From assembly GCA_047606545.1 (NCBI GenBank), contig JASGEI010000020.1, forward strand, positions 124,001-188,000: a stretch of DNA of 64,000 nt. The letters run 5' to 3'. The DNA comes from JASGDC01 sp047606545 (lineage in GTDB: Bacteria; Actinomycetota; Actinomycetes; Actinomycetales; Micrococcaceae). Below are positions 35,317-44,100 of the stretch, in pieces. The position numbers and the translations under genes were made by a program. Below the pieces are notes generated by a model that saw only the letters and a list, made by a program, of their open reading frames with translations, was not told the origin of the DNA and searched no databases. Every line of letters begins with the position of its first letter. The stretch's first letter is position 1.

Positions 35317-36190
35317 CGGATTCCTCCTTATAATCACGGTTCATAAAGTCATTTAAAACATTCCTAAATGGCTTATTTAATAGCTTTTGAGCTACTTGTA
35401 ACGTATCTTCTTCTTTCAAGTCATCAACAGTGATATTTAATTTATCTAAAATATCGATTAATGAACCATACCAATCTAATTCTTGATCAACATAGCCATA
35501 TTTCAACTGCTCGATAACATTCATTAATGCTGGTAGCACAATTGTCACCATCAAGAGCTGCACAATTGAATCATCATCAGGTTTGTTCTTAGATAAATTT
35601 GAATAAGCTACGTACTCTTGACGTGGTAACGAAATCTCAATAACATCGCTGTTGATATCAACATTCATACAATCTTGCTCTTTTGCTACGACTACTACCA
35701 TCGATGAGGCATCTGGGCCATCTTCATCTTCAAAATCTAAGCTAATTACTTTAGTCGATTCAAAGGCTAAGATATTACCCTTTTGCATAGTTGGTATATT
35801 AAAGTTCATTCCATAAAAATCAGCATTGAATTTTGAATTATGATAATTCTCAATATCTTCATTCGCAACTACCATGCCGTTTAGATACAACTTACCAGCT
35901 CCTAATTTATCTGAGCTAATAGTCATAGTGACTTGTTCTTTATATGACTCAGCCTTAATAAATTCACGGAAACTTGAAGCATCTCCTTCAAGATGTACTG
36001 CAAAAACTGCTGCACCAGTATCAACCAGTTTTTGCATGTCTGAATTTTCTAGTGTGAAATTTACTTTGAGCTCAAGCTCATCACCTGGAGTAATTCGAGT
36101 TTCAAAATTAATCTCGAAAATACTGTCAACATAATCATCAAGTTCTTTACTTAAAACTGGATATGGGTAAAGATCAGCCTTTAATTTCAT
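35309..36190 (-). CDS. Second gene of the GHKL-ATPase operon, beta-rich protein, 293 aa
   Basis: 293 residues from ATG 36190, which overlaps the ATPase gene by 17 bases; the open frame extends upstream but out of reach of a good ribosome site. The first 190 residues alternate beta strands (LELKVNFTLENSDM, AAVFAVHLEGDASSF, AGKLYLNGMVVANEDI) like a sandwich or jelly-roll fold. The last 100 residues are helical (IVQLLMVTIVLPALMNVIEQL). No membrane export signal. It overlaps the third gene by eight bases. No known family recognised. A scaffold or substrate-binding partner of the ATPase is a reasonable guess only. Confidence 0.65.
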   Translation of the reverse strand: MKLKADLYPYPVLSKELDDYVDSIFEINFETRITPGDELELKVNFTLENSDMQKLVDTGAAVFAVHLEGDASSFREFIKAESYKEQVTMTISSDKLGAGKLYLNGMVVANEDIENYHNSKFNADFYGMNFNIPTMQKGNILAFESTKVISLDFEDEDGPDASSMVVVVAKEQDCMNVDINSDVIEISLPRQEYVAYSNLSKNKPDDDSIVQLLMVTIVLPALMNVIEQLKYGYVDQELDWYGSLIDILDKLNITVDDLKEEDTLQVAQKLLNKPFRNVLNDFMNRDYKEESDE

Positions 36191-38168
36191 AAATAACACC
36201 ATCCATCTTGAGTTGCAGATTTTCAGTAATCTTAAAATCAATATCTAAAATCTGGTCCTTTTTCGCTTTATTTATCTTGATTACTTTAGAGGTAGCAGAA
36301 ATATCTAACTGTTGATTGAATGAATGTGCTGATTCAATCCCTACGGAATAAGAGCTGCCATTGGCACCTATTGACTTGAGATTTACTTCAAGAACTTTAT
36401 TAGGTTTGAGCACCTTTCCAATTAAACGATATTTACCAGCACAAGGGTCGACAGCAATAATCTTTGTGGTCAAAGTCCCTGCTTTTGCTACTTTTCGTTC
36501 GCTAGGCTGCACTACAGTTTTTACTGAATCATCATCTAGAACATTAGAACCTTTTTCTTTGCCGGTACCACCTTGTGGATTAGGGTTATCTCCGCCACCA
36601 GCACCATCTCCATTAGAACCAGGTCCACTTGAACCGCGCTCACTGCCTGAATCAATACCTGTACGCTTCATGATTTCGTCTAGTTCATCTTCTTCTTTAT
36701 CACCATCAATGATTGAAGACCTTGTACTTACCTTTTTCATTGAAGCAGCAGCAAACTTTTTGTGTAACCCTTCTTCTCCTTGCTGTTCACTATCATCTTT
36801 TTTATGAAGCGGAAGTAAATCTTTTACTCCAAAAGCATCAATTCTATATGCTCCTTCTTGTCCGAAAGATTCTTGAACTGTATCTCGATACCAACGGAAC
36901 AAATCAAGAAGTAATTTATCTGCTATTTTCTGAGCTTCTCCTTTTTTACGTTCTGGACTCCAAACATCATGCTTGGCATTTTCTAAATCTTTTAAGAATG
37001 CGTTTATTTCTAACCCAACAGCTTGGAATAAACCACTGAATTGAATATCGGAACTCATGCCTTTTCTTTCTGAAATAGTCATACCAGCATTTCGAGTTTC
37101 TAAAACTGACCTAGTACCTTCCTCATGCTGCAAAATATGCAATTCGGCGTCCTTTACATCATTGATGAATTCATATTTTGCTACATATTTTTCAGGTAAA
37201 TAAAATACTTTAGTTTCTGAATTAGTAAGTACATCATAAAATTTCTTAGTTTGTTTTAAGAAAAATTTCATTTCTTTAGTTTTGGACCAGCGACTTTTTG
37301 CTTTCTTATCAAGAAAATCAATGACTTCTCCCAATGTCTTACTATCAACTGAATTACCGCAGACATTAATCTTCAATTTATTTTGGTATATCGACACTAG
37401 GAAGTTATTAACTGTAGAAAAAAGAATCCTAAGTCCCCATTCCTCTACTTCAGTCAAACCAATAATAAACAAATCAGTACCATACTCATCATGCGTACGT
37501 TTTTGCTCTTTAAAAGTAATTTGATTATCAATCCCGTGAAATTTATTATTCTTATCAATATAAGAAAGGCGCTCTTGCGTTACTTCATTTTCTGCTTCGT
37601 CATAATAAAATGACACAAAATTCATAATTCCAGCAGCACGTTCAATACCATCTGTAGCTAGGGTATTATAAAATACCATACGTAAATCTGAAGCTGCAAA
37701 AGGTGCTGCTTTACCAATACCTTTACTACCTGCAGAATTATCATCATCTTTAACTGAATAAGCATTACCAGCAATTAAAGAATCGTAATTTGCTTTATTA
37801 AGTCCCTTAGTATTGTAATCACTAATTTTCATTACTTTGATTTTGTCTGAAGCAAGTACTTCTGAAATATTCTCAAGATATTCTTGAGTATCTTTATTAC
37901 CAATTCGTTGCCACATATCTTTTGCTTTTGGTAAAGCTTCATTTTCAATTTGTGAAATTCCTGGAATCTCATCTTTTGAAATAAAGAAATCACTAAAACT
38001 AACCTCTACTGGTTTATTCGATTTCTCATTATGGGCATCTAACGAGTTTTGAATTACCTCACGGGTGAGTGAGTCAGCTGGATTATCCAAAAAAGTTTCA
38101 ACAGCTGTATTATTATGTCCTGAACGAGTTAAATCTTTCCCATGTGGGAAAATCCATTTCTCAGACAT
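36174..38168 (-). CDS. GHKL/MORC-like ATPase heading a three-gene operon
   Basis: 664 residues from ATG 38168 (GGAG five bases ahead); a TTG at 38225 is less likely. The N-terminal 300 residues have the Bergerat ATP site of GHKL proteins: N-box REVIQNSLDA (36-45, with E37 and N41), D117 in ISDYNTKGL, and the lid GSKGIGKAAP (147-156). A second, S5-like transducer region follows. Then come a helical part, a Gly/Ser/Asn-rich linker (about 510-545) and a C-terminal beta domain. Similar ATPases are known in MutL/MORC-type conflict systems. It is first of three overlapping genes, and the 15-base motif lies upstream. Confidence 0.8.
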   Translation of the reverse strand: MSEKWIFPHGKDLTRSGHNNTAVETFLDNPADSLTREVIQNSLDAHNEKSNKPVEVSFSDFFISKDEIPGISQIENEALPKAKDMWQRIGNKDTQEYLENISEVLASDKIKVMKISDYNTKGLNKANYDSLIAGNAYSVKDDDNSAGSKGIGKAAPFAASDLRMVFYNTLATDGIERAAGIMNFVSFYYDEAENEVTQERLSYIDKNNKFHGIDNQITFKEQKRTHDEYGTDLFIIGLTEVEEWGLRILFSTVNNFLVSIYQNKLKINVCGNSVDSKTLGEVIDFLDKKAKSRWSKTKEMKFFLKQTKKFYDVLTNSETKVFYLPEKYVAKYEFINDVKDAELHILQHEEGTRSVLETRNAGMTISERKGMSSDIQFSGLFQAVGLEINAFLKDLENAKHDVWSPERKKGEAQKIADKLLLDLFRWYRDTVQESFGQEGAYRIDAFGVKDLLPLHKKDDSEQQGEEGLHKKFAAASMKKVSTRSSIIDGDKEEDELDEIMKRTGIDSGSERGSSGPGSNGDGAGGGDNPNPQGGTGKEKGSNVLDDDSVKTVVQPSERKVAKAGTLTTKIIAVDPCAGKYRLIGKVLKPNKVLEVNLKSIGANGSSYSVGIESAHSFNQQLDISATSKVIKINKAKKDQILDIDFKITENLQLKMDGVIYEIKG

Positions 38169-38269
38169 CGCATCTCCAATCCGGAAAGAGTCAACATATC
38201 TCGCAGTTTTGTTAACACTTACCAATTAATCTTTTGTCAGCTTTTGCTAACTTACTTAAAGATTATTAG

Positions 38270-38284
38270 CTACCTATGACAAAA
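38270..38284 (-). promoter_or_regulatory. TTTTGTCATAGGTAG motif, copy 3
   Basis: Exact 15-base copy, about 100 bases ahead of the GHKL-ATPase start. It is followed by TAATAA and AAGTAAGTTAGCA, as in copy 2. Probably part of the operon promoter or its operator. Confidence 0.5.
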
Positions 38285-38358
38285 CTACTAATTTTAGTGA
38301 CACGGTTATTAAAATAAAGGGAACACGATATTCTGAATTACTTAGAAAGAACTATATT

Positions 38359-39744
38359 TTACTTTGGCAATTTAAATGCTAAAACAAAAGCTATAACTAA
38401 TGGCACCAAACAAACCCATAAAGTAATACTAAGAGCATGTGTTGCTGGTTGACTACTAAATAACCAAGCAAAGAATAACGTACCCAAAACTGCTGTACCC
38501 AAAGCACCAGCAATCTGCTGGATTGCATTAATAACACCAGAAGCAGAGCCAATCTCACTCTTTGAAACTTCAGTTAAAGCACTTGGCACAATTAAGCTCA
38601 AACAATAATTAGAACCAAATCCAATCACTGCCATAGCTGGCACCATAGCCCAAATACTTAAGCTAGTTTTACCCATAGCAGTAACTGCAAGAATGATAAT
38701 TCCTAAAGCCACTAACCCGATACCAATATGGATAAGCTTCCTACCTAAAATTTTTGAAAGGCGATCAGTAGTAAAACGAGCTATCACCATAGAAACTACC
38801 ATTGGTAATAGCGTCATAGCTGTCTTAATTGGACTAAAGTGCTGACCAACTTGGCAGAATACTGAAATGATAAAACTAATACCACCGTAAGTTGCGAAAA
38901 ACGCAAATACAGCCAGCATTCCAATCCAAAAAGTTTGATTTTTCATCAAACTGTGTTCAATAAGTGGTGAATCACTGCGTCGTTGTTCATACCAAACGAA
39001 TAGTATTGATAGCAAGACACCAAAAGCGATAAGCAAGAAAGTCCACATTGGCCAACCAGCTTCTCGACCTTCAATTAGTGGGTAAACAATACTAACAATG
39101 CCGATACCAATAAGTGCAGTACCAGGAATATCTAGTCGAGTTCCTTCATGGGTAACCACTTTTGGCGAAGTGTAAATTGCACCAATCAAAGCTAGTATGC
39201 CTATCGGTACATTCACCAAAAATACTAAACGCCAACCTAGATTAAACCAATTAACAGAGATCAATAACCCACCAATTATTGGACCAGCAACAGTACCTAT
39301 CGTCATAATCATGCCAAAAGTAGAGAATACTTTTGCCATTTCTGACTCTTCAAAAACTTCCATCAACATGCCTACACCTTGCGGGATTAGCACAGCACCG
39401 AAAGCGCCCTGGAAAATACGCAAAACAATCAATAATTCTGGAGAACTAAATAATGCACACAAAGCAGAAGCTAAGGTAAATCCTGAAATCCCAATAATGA
39501 ACATCCTACGACGCCCAAAAATATCACCGAGTCTTGCTCCTGCAATTAAAAACATCGCAAAAGACAAAGTATAACCTGCAGTTAACCACTGTAATACAGC
39601 TGGACTACCGCCAATATCTTCTCGAATTGATGGACCCGCAACATTCAACATAGTAGCGTCCAATAGATCCATAATATCTGCTGCAATTACTGCGAACATT
39701 ACTACCCAACGCCAACGATAAACTGAAGTAGTCTTTGAGGTCAT
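38359..39744 (-). CDS. MFS drug exporter, DHA2 (14-helix) family
   Basis: 461 residues from ATG 39744 (AAAGGA six bases ahead). It is a 14-helix major facilitator. Motif A-like GARLGDIFGRRRMF follows the second helix, the first helix carries DLLDATMLNVAGPSIRED (EmrB/QacA motif D1), and motif C-like VGPIIGGLL lies in helix 5. Such exporters pump hydrophobic drugs or dyes using protons. A TetR gene is divergent and a 15-bp palindrome (39776-39790) lies between, so the exporter is probably repressed until its ligand binds TetR. Confidence 0.9.
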   Translation of the reverse strand: MTSKTTSVYRWRWVVMFAVIAADIMDLLDATMLNVAGPSIREDIGGSPAVLQWLTAGYTLSFAMFLIAGARLGDIFGRRRMFIIGISGFTLASALCALFSSPELLIVLRIFQGAFGAVLIPQGVGMLMEVFEESEMAKVFSTFGMIMTIGTVAGPIIGGLLISVNWFNLGWRLVFLVNVPIGILALIGAIYTSPKVVTHEGTRLDIPGTALIGIGIVSIVYPLIEGREAGWPMWTFLLIAFGVLLSILFVWYEQRRSDSPLIEHSLMKNQTFWIGMLAVFAFFATYGGISFIISVFCQVGQHFSPIKTAMTLLPMVVSMVIARFTTDRLSKILGRKLIHIGIGLVALGIIILAVTAMGKTSLSIWAMVPAMAVIGFGSNYCLSLIVPSALTEVSKSEIGSASGVINAIQQIAGALGTAVLGTLFFAWLFSSQPATHALSITLWVCLVPLVIAFVLAFKLPK

Positions 39745-39775
39745 ATTAAATCCTTTCGTACACTGCACATAATAT

Positions 39776-39790
39776 TAGTACAGTGTACTA
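39776..39790. promoter_or_regulatory. TetR operator (TAGTACAGTGTACTA)
   Basis: Perfect 15-bp palindrome around a central G in the divergent TetR/MFS promoter region. A second half-related site GTACACTG lies at 39758-39765. Location and symmetry fit a TetR-family operator controlling both genes. Confidence 0.7.
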
Positions 39791-39820
39791 TTAATGTCAA
39801 AATTGAGTTACAATTTAGTT

Positions 39821-40537
39821 ATGCCCAAAAAAGCAGAAAAGACTATAAACGAAACAAATGACGAACTAATTTGGCTCAGAGCTGAGCCAACCTCAAGACG
39901 TTCTACTCTAAACCGAGAAAACATTGCCGAAATTGCTCTGGCACTTGCTGACGACAAAGGCCTTACTTCATTATCGATGCGAAATGTAGCCTCTGAGCTA
40001 GGGGTAGGAACCATGAGCCTCTACCATTATGTTCGTAATAAAGACGAACTAATCACTTTGATGATTAATGAAATTTCTGCTGAGTTGCTAATTCCTGATA
40101 ATCAAATAACGAAAAATTGGCGCACCAATATGATCAAAATTGCCAATCAAGCCAGAAAGACTTTTTTCAAACATATTTGGGTATTAGAAATTTTGGGTCC
40201 AAGTTCGCCTGGCCCAAATTCACTTAAACATATCGAACAGTCTTTACAAGCAATCGCTCCGTTAGAACTAAAACCTGCCAAAGCTATGGAATTTATTAAC
40301 CAAATAGATAATTATGTTACTGGTTTTGCGCTACGTGAAGCTCATAACTTACAGCAGCAAACTACCAATACTCCACCTAACGCCATGCGTTTCTTTGAAC
40401 AGCAGTTTGAGACAGGAGACTATCCACTAATGCAAGAAGTATTTAATGATAACCATGCTTCTGATGTAGAAACTCGTTTTACTCAAGGACTTAATAGCTT
40501 AATAAACGGTCTAGAAAATACTTATAAAAAACAATAA
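39821..40537 (+). CDS. TetR-family transcriptional regulator
   Basis: 238 residues from ATG 39821. TACAAT ends six bases ahead, suggesting a leaderless message; an earlier in-frame ATG at 39794 would add nine residues. The N-terminal helix-turn-helix reads RENIAEIALALADDKGLTSLSMRNVASELGVGTMSLYHYVRNKDEL. The C-terminal region matches the TetR_C type found in actinobacterial regulators (helices around TFFKHIWVLEILGPSSPGPNSLKHIE). It probably represses the divergent DHA2 exporter and itself through the palindrome at 39776. Confidence 0.9.
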   Translation: MPKKAEKTINETNDELIWLRAEPTSRRSTLNRENIAEIALALADDKGLTSLSMRNVASELGVGTMSLYHYVRNKDELITLMINEISAELLIPDNQITKNWRTNMIKIANQARKTFFKHIWVLEILGPSSPGPNSLKHIEQSLQAIAPLELKPAKAMEFINQIDNYVTGFALREAHNLQQQTTNTPPNAMRFFEQQFETGDYPLMQEVFNDNHASDVETRFTQGLNSLINGLENTYKKQ

Positions 40538-40564
40538 AAGAGACAGCAGCTCAAATTCTCCAAT

Positions 40565-40634
40565 GTGAATGTAGAGTTATTTTGCTCATGTAGAACAAAT
40601 ATTCACTCTACATTGGCAAATTAACTCTACAACC
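40565..40634. repeat. Cluster of TGTAGA half-sites with an inverted repeat
   Basis: AATGTAGAGT (40568-40577) pairs with ACTCTACATT (40605-40614). The loop has a third TGTAGA (40589) and a fourth ACTCTAC follows near 40624. It lies between the TetR gene and the HAD gene, about 100 bases ahead of the latter. It may be a multi-site operator; no T-run, so not a clear terminator. Confidence 0.4.
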
Positions 40635-40722
40635 GAGGTAAAAGTATTTTAAGCAACTTAGTAATTTGTGAGATAAGATAAAACTTAATGGTTATTAAGA
40701 ATTTTATAAAGGATATAGACGA

Positions 40723-41520
40723 ATGATTAAAGCTATTGCAGTAGACATAGACGGCACTTTCCTACGCTCAGATCACACTTACGACGTAGAGCGTTTTGAG
40801 AAAATCTATGAGCAACTTGTTGCTAAGGATATTAAGTTTATTGTGGCAAGCGGTAGCCAATACTATCGTCTTAAAGAACTATTCCCTAGTAAAGATGACG
40901 AAATTACCTACGCTTCCGAAAATGGTGCAGTTGTAACTCATAACGATAAAGTCCTTGATGTAACAAGCTTTGAAAAGAATTTCTTTAGGGAACTCATTGA
41001 TTATCTGACTGAATATGGCAATGAAATGGTACTTTGTGGCGTGCAGAATGCCTACACTCTAGACTCTGTATCAGAAGAATATAAAGAGGTCGTGAAACAG
41101 TATTACTTCAAATATGATGTAATCGATAGCTTTGATGATTTGCCAGATGATGACTTTGTAAAAATTGCGTTTAATGCGGGTGTGGAAGCAGCACCAAGAG
41201 TGGTCAAAGAATTACTGGAGAAGTTCCCAAATAAACTTTACGCAGCATCAAGTGGCTTCAAAGCTGTAGATATCTTAAATCCTAAAGCCGGTAAAGGTAT
41301 TGCTGTTAAAAACCTGCTTAAAAAATGGGATATTAAACCAAATGAGCTTCTTACTTTTGGCGATGCTGATAATGATGTCGAGATGCTCTCACTTACAGAT
41401 CATAGCTATGCCATGGCAAAGAGCAGTAAAAAAGTACAAGAAACAGCAAAACACATGGCACCGTCAAATGAAGATTCTGGCGTGCTAACTATCATTGAGC
41501 AGTATCTAGACTCCTTGTGA
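40723..41520 (+). CDS. Cof-type HAD-superfamily phosphatase
   Basis: 265 residues, normal for the Cof/YbjI-type HAD-IIB family of sugar-phosphate or flavin-phosphate hydrolases. Motif I is DIDGTF (8-13, nucleophile D8, acid/base D10). Motif II is VASGSQ, the cap runs from about 85 to 185, K in NPKAGKGIAVKNLL serves as the lysine, and motif III is FGDADNDVEML. AAAGGA precedes the ATG. Its stop overlaps the GTG start of the MFS gene (GTGA), so the pair is an operon. Substrate unknown. Confidence 0.9.
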   Translation: MIKAIAVDIDGTFLRSDHTYDVERFEKIYEQLVAKDIKFIVASGSQYYRLKELFPSKDDEITYASENGAVVTHNDKVLDVTSFEKNFFRELIDYLTEYGNEMVLCGVQNAYTLDSVSEEYKEVVKQYYFKYDVIDSFDDLPDDDFVKIAFNAGVEAAPRVVKELLEKFPNKLYAASSGFKAVDILNPKAGKGIAVKNLLKKWDIKPNELLTFGDADNDVEMLSLTDHSYAMAKSSKKVQETAKHMAPSNEDSGVLTIIEQYLDSL

Positions 41521-42692
41521 AACAATACAATTCAAATCTAGCTTTACTTGCGTTATCCCTAGGTGGACTTGGTATCGGTACTACTGAGTTTGCAGTAATG
41601 GGATTACTTCCACAAATTGCTGATGGTTTAAACATTACTATTCCGCAAGCTGGTCATATCATTTCTGCCTATGCCCTTGGAGTAGTAGTCGGTGCACCAC
41701 TTTTCGCAATTCTAACTGTTAAATGGGATCGTAAAGTTACCCTATTAATGCTGATGGCTGTCTTTGCAGTAGGTAATACACTTTCTGCTATCGTAGCAAA
41801 CAACCATATGATGATTCTCTTTCGGTTCATTTCTGGATTACCACATGGCGCATACTTTGGCATTGCCGCAGTTACTGCCACTTTGCTAGTAGCTAAATCA
41901 AAACGTGGTTACGCCGTATCGATGGTGATGATTGGTCTTAGCGTAGCTAATGTGATTAGTGTTCCATTGATTACATTATTAGGACAAAGAATTGGCTGGC
42001 GTTGGCCATTCTTAATCATCGGACTACTTGGCATAATTACCATGGTAGCAATTACTTTTGCCGTACCTAGAGTGGCTGCGCATAACACTTCTTCAATTAC
42101 CAAAGAACTAACTGCGCTAAAGAATCCCAAAGTACTTATAACATTACTAACTGGCATCATTGCTTTTGGTGGATCTTTTGCAGTATATAGCTACATCGCG
42201 CCAACGATGACTGATGTGACTGGATTTAAGCCAGCTACGATAACCATAATTCTAAGTATTTATGGTATGGGCATGGTTGCTGGCACTTACCTTGCTGGAA
42301 AGTTAACGGACTGGAGTGTTAAAAATAGTTTCTACATCTCTGGCTTCGGAACACTAATTTCATTCCTAATTTTCACAATCGCGGTACACAATAAAATTGC
42401 TACGACTATCATGGTGTTCTTCATCGGAGCTACCATTGCAGTCTATGTAACGCCATTCCAAGCAAGACTTATGGATGTCGCAAACGAAGCTCAAAACCTA
42501 GCAACTAGCCTAAGTCACTCTGCACTAAATATCGCAAATGCCCTTGGTGCTTGGCTTGGCGGTCTAGTAATTGCTGCTGGCTATGGCTACGTGGCACCAA
42601 CTTGGGTCGGGGCAGCACTTGCCCTTGCTGGAATCATCTGTGCCTACTTTATGTTTAGGATGGATCAGAATCCTAAAGAAAAATCAGCTTAA
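41517..42692 (+). CDS. MFS transporter, 12-helix DHA1 family
   Basis: 391 residues. The first helix reads LALLALSLGGLGIGTTEFAVMGLLPQIA, typical of the AraJ/PbuE/YdhP group of sugar or nucleoside exporters. A second-loop motif A-like VGAPLFAILTVKWDRK and helix 4-5 LPHGAYFGIAAVTATLLV follow. Twelve helices in two halves. The GTG start overlaps the HAD gene stop by four bases, suggesting co-regulation; a long inverted repeat follows. The substrate is inferred only at group level (arabinose-, purine- or drug-type efflux). Confidence 0.88.
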   Translation: MKQYNSNLALLALSLGGLGIGTTEFAVMGLLPQIADGLNITIPQAGHIISAYALGVVVGAPLFAILTVKWDRKVTLLMLMAVFAVGNTLSAIVANNHMMILFRFISGLPHGAYFGIAAVTATLLVAKSKRGYAVSMVMIGLSVANVISVPLITLLGQRIGWRWPFLIIGLLGIITMVAITFAVPRVAAHNTSSITKELTALKNPKVLITLLTGIIAFGGSFAVYSYIAPTMTDVTGFKPATITIILSIYGMGMVAGTYLAGKLTDWSVKNSFYISGFGTLISFLIFTIAVHNKIATTIMVFFIGATIAVYVTPFQARLMDVANEAQNLATSLSHSALNIANALGAWLGGLVIAAGYGYVAPTWVGAALALAGIICAYFMFRMDQNPKEKSA

Positions 42693-42708
42693 AACTTTAG
42701 ATAAAACC

Positions 42709-42776
42709 GTAGGGTATACATTTTTCTAGTTTCTTCACGAAATTTCGTAAAGATTTAAGAAAAATGTATACCCTAC
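42709..42776. terminator. Long nested inverted repeat between convergent genes
   Basis: GTAGGGTATACATTTTTCT (42709-42727) is perfectly inverted at 42758-42776. Inside is ACGAAATTTCGT (42738-42749), a second small palindrome. It lies between the MFS gene (plus) and the 52-aa gene (minus). A bidirectional terminator is the plain reading, though the stem is unusually long and the loop large. Confidence 0.55.
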
Positions 42777-42788
42777 AGTTACTAAGTC

Positions 42789-42947
42789 TTAGTTTTCTAC
42801 GATACGGTAGTTAGATTCGCCACCGCCCATGAAAGGTGCGTGCTCTTTGATGTATTCTTCTGCTTCTTCTCTGGTGTCACAAGAATAAATTTCTTTCCAC
42901 TTAACACCGATGAACTGTGCATACTTTTTTTCTACGATTACTGCCAT
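42789..42947 (-). CDS. Small conserved-looking protein, 52 aa
   Basis: 52 residues from ATG 42947, with a strong GAGGAG six bases ahead. Sequence MAVIVEKKYAQFIGVKWKEI, then one Cys, a charged helix DTREEAEEYIKEHAP and a GGGESNYRIVEN end; this pattern suggests a small alpha/beta fold. It lies alone between a MFS gene and the LacI gene. Too short for most gene finders, but the ribosome site and composition make it credible. Function unknown. Confidence 0.7.
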   Translation of the reverse strand: MAVIVEKKYAQFIGVKWKEIYSCDTREEAEEYIKEHAPFMGGGESNYRIVEN

Positions 42948-43042
42948 TTTAGGCTCCTCACTCTCGAGAATTTTATCTTACTTCTAGAGTAACAGTAATC
43001 TTATTAATACCTTTTACATTTAGATAAAACAAAACTCAGCAG

Positions 43043-44023
43043 TTAACACGTATTTCCAGACCATATTTCAATAGGAATAATATACTCTGATTCAGTTTTT
43101 TCACCTTTAATACGTAAATTAAGTACTTCAATAGCTATATCAGCTATCTTGTCAATTGGTTGAATAATTGTAGTTAAGTTAGGCAAAATATTGCGCATCA
43201 TTTCAGTACCGTCATAACCAATTACTTTTAATTCATCTGGAATTTTGCGACCTAATTCTTGAGCTATCTGCATTACCATTGCCGCATCAACATCGTTTGC
43301 AGCAAAAATGCCGTCAACTTCTGGATATTCTGCAAAGAGTTTATAAAAGATTTCTTTTTTCTGCTCAAAAGGAATATTGAAATCCACGGTAATTGTTATA
43401 GGTTTTATTCCACTATCTCGCATTACATCTTCGTAAGCTGCTTTGCGTCTTTTTGCAGGAGTCTCTAAATCTGTAGGCCCATTAATGTGGATAATATTCT
43501 TAGCACCTTTTTCAAGAAGCAACTTAGTGGCTTTTGCCCCACCAGCATAATTATCTGATTCAACTATCGGAATATCCTCGTTCATATTACGATCTATTGA
43601 AACAATTGGTAAGTTTTTATACTCATACTCTTTAATCCCTTGATTATGAGTCCCCACAATTAACCCATCCACTTGCTTACTTAAAAGTTGATTTAGGTAA
43701 CTAGTCTCTTTTTTAGGATCATTCATTGAATTACCAATAAGCACTTTGAAACCTTGTTGATAAAGTCTACGCTCTAAAGCATCAATAAGCTCACCAAAGA
43801 ATGGATTAGCTACTGTTGGAAAAATTAAACCAATAATCATTGTTTTCTTTTTGGATAATTGGCGTGCAATTGCATTTGGCTGGTAATTTAGCTGAGCCAT
43901 CGCTTCGTAAACTTTATCAATAGTTTTTTGACTCAAATATCCACGATTGTTTAGAACCCTGGAGACAGTAGTTTTAGATAGATTAGCTAACCGTGCAACA
44001 TCATCAAGCTTCGGCTCCATCAT
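43043..44023 (-). CDS. LacI-family repressor of the sucrose/fructan operon
   Basis: 326 residues. The helix-turn-helix LDDVARLANLSKTTVSRVLNNRGYLS begins at residue 5 and the hinge helix ALARQLSKK-like segment follows (NAIARQLSKK). The periplasmic-binding-like effector domain runs from about 60, with IGLIFPTVANPFFGELI and the C-terminal VIGYDGTEM. It follows GH32 by 77 bases in the same direction, and a hairpin masks part of its ribosome-binding site. Two TATG-centred palindromes upstream of the transporter are its likely operators. Sucrose or fructose derivative as inducer is inferred from neighbours. Confidence 0.92.
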   Translation of the reverse strand: MMEPKLDDVARLANLSKTTVSRVLNNRGYLSQKTIDKVYEAMAQLNYQPNAIARQLSKKKTMIIGLIFPTVANPFFGELIDALERRLYQQGFKVLIGNSMNDPKKETSYLNQLLSKQVDGLIVGTHNQGIKEYEYKNLPIVSIDRNMNEDIPIVESDNYAGGAKATKLLLEKGAKNIIHINGPTDLETPAKRRKAAYEDVMRDSGIKPITITVDFNIPFEQKKEIFYKLFAEYPEVDGIFAANDVDAAMVMQIAQELGRKIPDELKVIGYDGTEMMRNILPNLTTIIQPIDKIADIAIEVLNLRIKGEKTESEYIIPIEIWSGNTC

Positions 44024-44034
44024 CTATTTTGCCT

Positions 44035-44077
44035 CCGATAAGATTATTGAGAAATTACTTCCTAATAATCTTATCGG
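44035..44077 (-). promoter_or_regulatory. Hairpin overlapping the lacI ribosome-binding site
   Basis: Perfect 14-bp stem CCGATAAGATTATT (44035-44048) / AATAATCTTATCGG (44064-44077). On the mRNA the 3' arm ends CGG and the lacI Shine-Dalgarno CGGAGG uses those last Gs, so folding would partly hide it. It may lower lacI expression relative to GH32 or act as partial terminator. Confidence 0.6.
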
Positions 44078-44100
44078 ATTTTAATATTAAATTCTTTTAC

